Source: Sphagnum magellanicum
Lineage: Eukaryota > Streptophyta > Sphagnopsida > Sphagnales > Sphagnaceae
NCBI GenBank assembly: GCA_021904315.1
Contig: CM038913.1
Coordinates: 7,935,958 to 7,999,957 of the forward strand
DNA: 64,000 nucleotides
Direction of reading: 5' to 3'
Shown: one piece after another, positions 57,780 to 64,000 of the stretch
Position numbering within the stretch: the first letter of the stretch is position 1
Layout of the letters: each line of letters begins with the position of its first letter
Made by a program: the position numbers and the translations under genes
The notes under the pieces: generated by a model
What the model was told of the DNA's origin: nothing
Databases searched by the model: none
What the model saw: only the letters and a program-made list of their open reading frames with translations

Positions 57780-59920
57780 CAATCATGATCTTCTATGACT
57801 TTCAACTAGCTAGTGACATGCTATTACAAGCAATTATTTTCGGGCACATTGTCGTTCTATTGCCATGCTTTAAGGAATTTGGGTTTGTTTGCCTTTGCCA
57901 TTGTCTGCATCCCTCATAATTGCACATTTTGTATCTAGTTAATGTACTCATCCCACCATTCATTAATTGGATGTTTGAGTGATTCAAATGCTAGTTCCAC
58001 ATGTTGCCTCCATTCTTGGCATGAAGAAGCATTTGTACAACTTGCAAACAAAAAAAACCCTTCCTCCTATAACATCCTTTTGATTGGAACCCATGGCCAA
58101 AAGTTGAAGCCTAGTCCAATCTATTCCACGATGTGGTCCTTGTTCCCTCCCTTAGTAGGGTGACATAAAATATCTATTTTTCCTTTTGCATGTTAAATTA
58201 GCTGCTACAATAGTCCTTACCTCTTTTTTGTTGTGTGTCCATCAGAATGGTGGAAAAACATTATGTAGAAGCAAGACATCGCATAAAATGTGGTACATAA
58301 TATGCCATCCCTAAGTAATTTGCTCCATGTGAAGAACTACCCTAGCTTCCCAATCTTGCATTTTCTTGTTTACATATTCATCAACTTTTTGAACCTTTCT
58401 CTCCTTCCAAGTTGTTTTTTAGACCCATGACTATTTTGCCTAGAAGTTGGTGCTCATGATCGACATATTCAAACAACACTTTGAATTCTTCATCCATAGT
58501 AGCCTGATTGTGGACATGTTCAACACACAAAGTGGTGGAATTCTTAACTTTGTTGCTACATTGATTTAATTTCTACACCCAAAATACAACAAGTTGGAAG
58601 TTAAACCCTATAATAGAGTTGGTACATGAAAAAATATAACAAATGATTAAACTCAAAATGCAAATGTAGTTCTTTTACTAATTTTGCAAATGACCAGCTC
58701 CCATATGAAGACATAAATTTGTGCTCAACCTGGTTGTCCCAAACTTCTTATATTACTACAATCTAAATTTAAATCCATCAATAATATCCTTCTCCTAGTC
58801 ATAGTGACGTAACATGTATGGCAACATCACAAAAAACTAAGGACACGTTTCAAGAAAGCATGAGGATGAGGAGGTGGCTATTAATTCATGGTAACCACTT
58901 GTTATGCTTTCGTAAGTGCAAAGACCAACGCATTTTTGCATTTAGCCTCAAATAACCCTAACTCCTTGGATGGAAATTTTTCTATGAGATTAATAGAAGG
59001 AGAACTTTGGAAGTTGTCACTAACGTCCAAGATGATGTGTCATGTGGACAAGATGTCATGTCAGAATGTAGTTGCATTTCTACACCAAATGCAATGCTAA
59101 ATCTAGAATTGTCACTTGCAACTACTTCAATTTTGGTTTTTCCAAGTCCATATGCATGTTGGGTTGTCCATCCTTTTCAACACTTTTTGCTTATGTAACA
59201 TGAAGCCCATCGAAATGTTGATCTTTGGATGCGGACGTAGCTTGGTTGGAGTAAATGTAAACCCATTGTCTTGTTCAATTGTGTTGTGAAATTTGTCAAC
59301 CACCCACCCAACCACCTTCCTCAATTTTTTTCAAGTTTTCACTTTATAAGGCTTCTAAGTTTCAATTCCTATTTGTTGCCTTATCATTTGTTGGCTATTG
59401 GCAGTACCTCCTTCCTTCATAGTTGTGTTATTATTTTTTGGGTGATCCTTCTTCCTTTTCTTTTCGATGGTTTTGACCTTTTTTTTTGTTTTCCATCAAT
59501 TGCAAGCTCTTCCTTCAATGTTTCAAGTACATTTGCAATAGAGGTGGACTTGTGGTGTTTTGCATCATACCTTGCAAACAATTGTTATCCATGGAGTGTT
59601 TTGAATGAACACACTTGTTTGATGATTATATCAACTACAAATTTTTGATCTTGCTCCTTGTCAATTTTTGTTTGGCTTTTAATTGATAAGTGAGAAGTTG
59701 ATTTCTCATAAATGAAATTGTGTTTTAAGTTTTTGGTTTCTTCAACAAACTTGAAGTTGGGGCACATTGGCAATTGAACACATTTACTTGAGTTTGGATA
59801 AAAGGGTGTTTTGTTGTATCTTTTATGACGTTACTATGAAAGTATTTGCTTATTGGCCACTCTCCACCACAAATAGATGTAGAAAACATCTTGTCACCTT
59901 TTTTTTTATGTTTTGTCACT
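57780..59920 (-). pseudogene. Decayed unrecognised coding remnants, minus strand
   Basis: Protein-like stretches appear on the minus strand in sequence, broken by stops and frame changes. They are WPISKYFHSNVIKDTTKHPF (about 59870), KEQDQKFVVDIIIKQVCSF (about 59620), VDKFHNTIEQDNGFTFTPTK (about 59280), TTLCVEHVHNQATMDEEFKV (about 58500) and EWRQHVELAFESLKHPINEW (about 57990). I know no family for them. Their decay and setting suggest an old transposon gene. Frames on the plus strand here are shadows. Confidence 0.35.
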
Positions 59921-60360
59921 ATCCTTAAGTGTTATTTGACATGCCAACATGTTTCTAAATATTAGTAACTTGGGCAAACATTTTCATTTTCAACATGTAA
60001 AACCATGAAACCCAAATTTGTAACCAGCCACCCACTTGCTATAACCTAAACAAATATGGATAAAGATATAAAACACTTACTTTTATTACTTCAAACTCCA
60101 CTTTTAGTTCATTGTAAAACTTAGGTGCAACAAATTGTTCCACAAATTTCTTGTACCCCTAATTGACATAGTATTAAACCAAAATTTTTGCAGTTAGGTT
60201 TTTTTCACCTTTTGTAGACAACATTCTACTCCCAGGTTCATTGTCCATGTTCTTTCTAGCCATTGCAACACTTGACATTATAACAATACCTAAATCAGAT
60301 CATAACATGAATCCTAAATATAAATTCCTAAAACAATTTTTTCCTAAAATAGTTCACAAC

Positions 60361-60480
60361 ATGTATAATCTTAAAATATTCTACAACATGTACAATCCTA
60401 AAACATTCTGCGACATGTATAATCCTAAAACATTTTGTAACATGTACAATTTTAAAACATTCTACAACATGTACAAATGA
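60361..60480 (+). repeat. 27-bp tandem repeat, nine-residue period
   Basis: ATGTACAATCCTAAAACATT plus CTGCGAC and variants start at 60361, 60388, 60415 and 60442, with a partial fifth. In frame the units read MYNPKTFCD or MYNLKIFYN. The frame (60241-60480) has a period divisible by three, so openness is weak evidence of coding. Confidence 0.85.
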
Positions 60481-60564
60481 CAAGTAACAAACATGAACAC
60501 ATCAAGGGTTTAAACTTATGATATGTGTTGAATAAGGAAAGAAAATTTTGTGTTTTTAAATAGT

Positions 60565-61335
60565 GACGCACCCCCACACTCTTGAAAAGATTCAAATGCA
60601 AGTTTGAAAGTAAAAATAGTGGAAAAGAAGGAGTTAGGGTACATTACCTAGCTTGTAACACTTTAGGGGTAAGAGGGGCATGCTGGAGCTCCAGGATGGG
60701 GACTAGGACAAATGACAAGTGGGTCAATTATTCACATGGACTTGCACAAACTAAACAACAAGTTGGTTAATGTGTAGTTGGAACACTTTTGGTGCATAAA
60801 CAAACCACGAGCATACACGGATTCACCATAGCCCGGACTTGGGGGAAGCCACCACCTTCTCCCTTATAGTATTCTATGTGATTAACCATGAGGGTTGCAC
60901 CCAAATGTCATTTTGTTTCAGGACTCCCAAGTTGGGAGTCCCAAAATTCCCCAAATTGGGACTCTTGGCACTTTGGAGGCTTCTAACTTCTTGTGAAACC
61001 CTCCAATTGAGGTGAGGTCTAAAGCAAAGTTGTAGCCTTGGTTGAGATCTTTCCAACAATATGTGGCACGCCACCTACACGCACATAAATCAGGGCGATT
61101 TCTGACTTTTAGTGGTCAGGAGTCAAATTAGCACTTTAACTTCGACCCTTCTTTCGGCCATAGCTTGTGTTTTAACTATTCAAATGGGTCATGCAAGTCC
61201 ATTTTAGACATCTACGTTTCAAGAGCTTTCCAATGGTATAAGGAAATTTTCAATCTAATGAATTTTGACCCTTGAAATTGCTCTATGAAAATTCGAAACT
61301 ATGTAAGGACTCCAATTCCCAAAATGGGAGTCCAC
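60565..61335 (+). repeat. Possible LTR-like non-coding repeat
   Basis: TGACGCACCCCCACACTC near 60565 and later phrases such as AAAGCAAAGTTGTAGCC, GAGATCTTTCCAAC and GGCCATAGCTTGTG resemble plant LTR sequences I have met. No partner copy or retrotransposon gene is in the window, so this is tentative. Two GGACTCC...GGAGTCC palindromes (60921-60941 and 61307-61333) lie within it. Confidence 0.3.
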
Positions 61336-63138
61336 TTTGGAGTGTGTGAGCTCATTCCCTCACACTCTCTTGCACTTTCGACTTGCACCTTTTCATGCCT
61401 TTGCTTTAGTCGTGAGCCCAAGGTTAAGGTCGTGATGAATAGTTTCATGTTCATATCACTCCTCCTCTTACATCTACAAATTCCTTCCCATGTTTTTCAC
61501 TTCAAAAGAAAATTCTTAAACATGTTACAAAATACTATTCAACAAGGTTTTTCAAAGGAAGACAACAAAGTCCAATTAAAAAACTAAGTAACAATTGAAA
61601 CTGATTTGCATGATTTCAACTTCTTTACTAACATTTAAGCACTAAACAAGGTTTTTTCATTGAAGTCTTTCGTGTAGTCCATGAACACCTGAACAATACA
61701 TTACTTGGTATAGGAAGGCATTTCCACAAGTATTTCATATCCATCATAACACTAAAAAAAACTTACCTCAATAGTAGTGTTGCACTTGCACTTGAAGCTC
61801 CTGCAGGTTTCACAAGAGTTTTACTAGATGTATTTCAACATATTACATTAGTTTCTAGGTGCATTAAAGAACTTGATGTGATACAACAAACATTACTTGA
61901 TTGTTCACATTATTGGTGTGTAATAAACTAATTGATTGTTGCTTGAAGTTGTAGGGCAATGGTGATGGAGTTTCAAGTTGGTCTAACGATGGAGATGATA
62001 CGTGAGCACAAAGGACTATTACACTGCATTAGGGTTTAGGATCAAGGATGGTGGGGCTGTTTGGATTGTCTTCATTTGTGCGAAAGAGTTTGAAATTGGC
62101 GCATGTTACATGGGCCCATCCAATGAGATGACATGCGATGGTTAGTGTACCCTTCATCCTATGGATGCCATAGTGACCATCACATGTTATGCAGGATGTA
62201 ATGTGCAAATGTGGCAATTATGCGAACATAGATGGGGCTTTGGAGGGGAGGCCTGTTTTGGTGACGTCATGTTGTGGTCGCAGTACATCTGTACCTAACG
62301 CATTTACAATCTTAGGCCTGTTTAATATTTTCCAACAATGAGTCAAAAAATGCCCAAATTTCTCATTATTGGCCCCAAGATTTTTAGGCCTTGACTCCTA
62401 GTCTAAAGCGAGCCTAACTATTAAACTAGGTATATTTATCTCCTCTGTGTCAAAAAATAACATTTATATCTTGGTTTGCTTTAAATGCTCGTATATGTCT
62501 GGATCTTGGTGGTTAGGTTAATTATATTGTGTACTACAAACTACTGAACTAATCTTGTCTCTAGGCCAATTAGGTAAAGTATGTACTTCAATGTTCATAC
62601 CAGTGGGCAAAAGTTGGAGGTCACATTTGTGGAATCCCAGTCCCTTGGCCTGCCCAACAGTATCCACACCGGTATCTTTAGCCTTTAGGCTAAAGGCCTG
62701 CGCCTAATTAAGAACCTTGCCCTTTAATCAAGAAGTCCAGTGATCAAATCCAAGTGCTTGAGTGATACATTATATAGCATTTTTGGTCATTAAGGTGTGA
62801 AGCCCTGGAAATGGATATTGCAATGCTGGTGCAACACCACCAACATAAGTCGGGTATTGCAAAATTCTTCACCAAAAAATTTCTAAGGCTTGGGAACAAA
62901 GTAATCAATATCATCCACCATCTTCTGTCCAAGTGACTTCCCGACGCGGGGTTGTCATTTGGGCTCTTGTCTTTCCTGATTTAGTCCCAGATATATGTAA
63001 TGTTTACAACCAAACAAAGAAAGAAGGGAGGCTTAATTGACCATGTATGATGGTCCACCCAATCCCTAGTCCATTGATCCTCCAACTTTGTACATAAGAT
63101 GTTCAATAGCCCTGAAGCTGATAGACAAAGAAGACGAC
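61336..63138. other. Intergenic, no gene seen
   Basis: No frame above about 85 codons and no recognisable domain or RNA gene. Confidence 0.5.
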
Positions 63139-63223
63139 AGACACACGCAGGATCAATTCACAACCATAACCAGACACACGCAGGATCAATTCACAACCAT
63201 AACCAGACACAAGCAGGATCAAC
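63139..63223 (+). repeat. 33-bp tandem repeat, about 2.6 copies
   Basis: AGACACACGCAGGATCAATT plus CACAACCATAACC occurs at 63139 and 63172 without change and starts a third time at 63205. Confidence 0.9.
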
Positions 63224-63778
63224 GGCTATCCATACTGGAAGAATCCAGCTTACAATCTGATTGTCTAAGACGGATCAATGCGACTTGTAGTCTGCTTCTC
63301 ATGAATCATGTCGCAAACCCAATTCGCCTCATGACAAATATACTCCTCCTCCCATACTTAGGTACCTCCCCCTGGGTGTGCCCATGCTTTTGATGACTAG
63401 TTGACAGTGCAACCGTTATATAGCTGGATTGATGAAGATTATGGGTTCAGTGTTCAGTCTTGGTTCGTACTGCAATCTCCTGACACACGCCGACATCACA
63501 CTTAAATTTAGCAATGTATGCAAGACCACTTGTGCGGGCACTGCTCTGAACAATAGTTTTACCAACAGAATAAATTCCAATTCTTTCTCATATTGGAAAT
63601 ATGCTACCTTATCTCAAGTTTCCACTGTCGGCATATTAAGGCCGACTTTAGATTGGGGGTCCAGCCAGGTCCACTATCCTAGGAACCAATTTGGACTCAT
63701 TTGAAGCAACTTGAATCCTTGAGTTGCACCCTAGCTTGCATGTTGGTTCTTCAAATCATGAGCTCTCCTTTCTAGCTT

Positions 63779-63810
63779 GGGGGGGTGGGGTTGGGCAGGG
63801 TGGGGGGTGG
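63779..63810 (+). other. G-quadruplex-like G-run cluster
   Basis: Seven G, T, four G, TT, three G, CA, three G, T, six G: five runs with loops of one or two bases. The rest of 63230-64000 shows no gene. Confidence 0.6.
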
Positions 63811-64000
63811 AACCAATTGATTTTCCCTTCAAAATAGTGCCATGTAAGTTTAGCCTCAATTTGCCACTTTTTGCTCTTCGATCCTCATCTAAAGGCTTTC
63901 ATGTGGGTCCAATTTGTGGCTCTCAGCCAATAGGATTGCACTATTTCATTGGACCCTGGACCTTGCACCCTCATCTAAAGTGGCCACCTTGTAACCCTCC

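Noticed and set aside
62700..62770. tRNA-like stretch near GTCCAGTGATCAAATCC
   Set aside because: No cloverleaf with matching acceptor arms could be drawn.

Overview
The window reads as nuclear DNA of a land plant. The reasons are an intact USE1-type SNARE gene of plant layout, gene fragments that resemble plant ORANGE (OR) and delta-COP exons, plant-type Helitron and Mutator-like (MULE) transposon remains, and repeats built around TTTAGGG, the plant telomere unit. The DNA is AT-rich and mostly non-coding, with many decayed tandem repeats, which suggests a large repeat-rich genome. I cannot name the species. No tRNA, rRNA or CRISPR array was found. Only one gene, USE1, looks intact.

1-9363: Helitrons. 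Bases 1-1074 are the 3' part of a non-autonomous element ending in a canonical hairpin plus CTAG. A new Helitron head (TCTACTAT...) starts at the next base. That second element runs to a matching hairpin-CTAG end at 9363 and carries a broken Rep/helicase gene (4340-8828). Its 5' half holds two copies of an exon resembling the plant ORANGE chaperone gene. A third relative (20738-23775) has lost its terminal hairpin and CTAG and is flanked by a 50-bp direct repeat of host DNA. A decayed antisense relic lies at 16892-17190.

9364-20737: intergenic DNA with distinctive arrays. These are a 60-bp repeat encoding 20-residue units (13091), a 68-bp satellite with TTTAGGG motifs (13438), a 0.3-kb direct-repeat pair resembling short LTRs (14457 and 15717), a 33-bp repeat with 11-residue units (19445) and a 78-bp duplication (19931).

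23826-33800: the gene-like part. USE1 lies on the minus strand (25313-26080) with a probable 5'-UTR intron. Upstream of it is an unrecognised 381-codon minus-strand frame interrupted by one TGA. On the plus strand there is an isolated delta-COP exon (31035), followed by a series of exon-like pieces with good splice borders from a gene or mosaic I could not identify.

33800-64000: AT-rich repeats. A decayed MULE transposase (minus strand, about 45490-47456, with DDE motifs and a SWIM finger) faces a broken Ulp1-like cysteine protease frame (plus strand, 43281-43885). This convergent pairing is that of Ulp1-carrying MULEs. Further features are a 36-bp array (49721), a 2-kb degenerate CCATGGTTA array (51200-53370), a MITE with perfect 18-bp inverted repeats (57159-57410) and several small tandem repeats.
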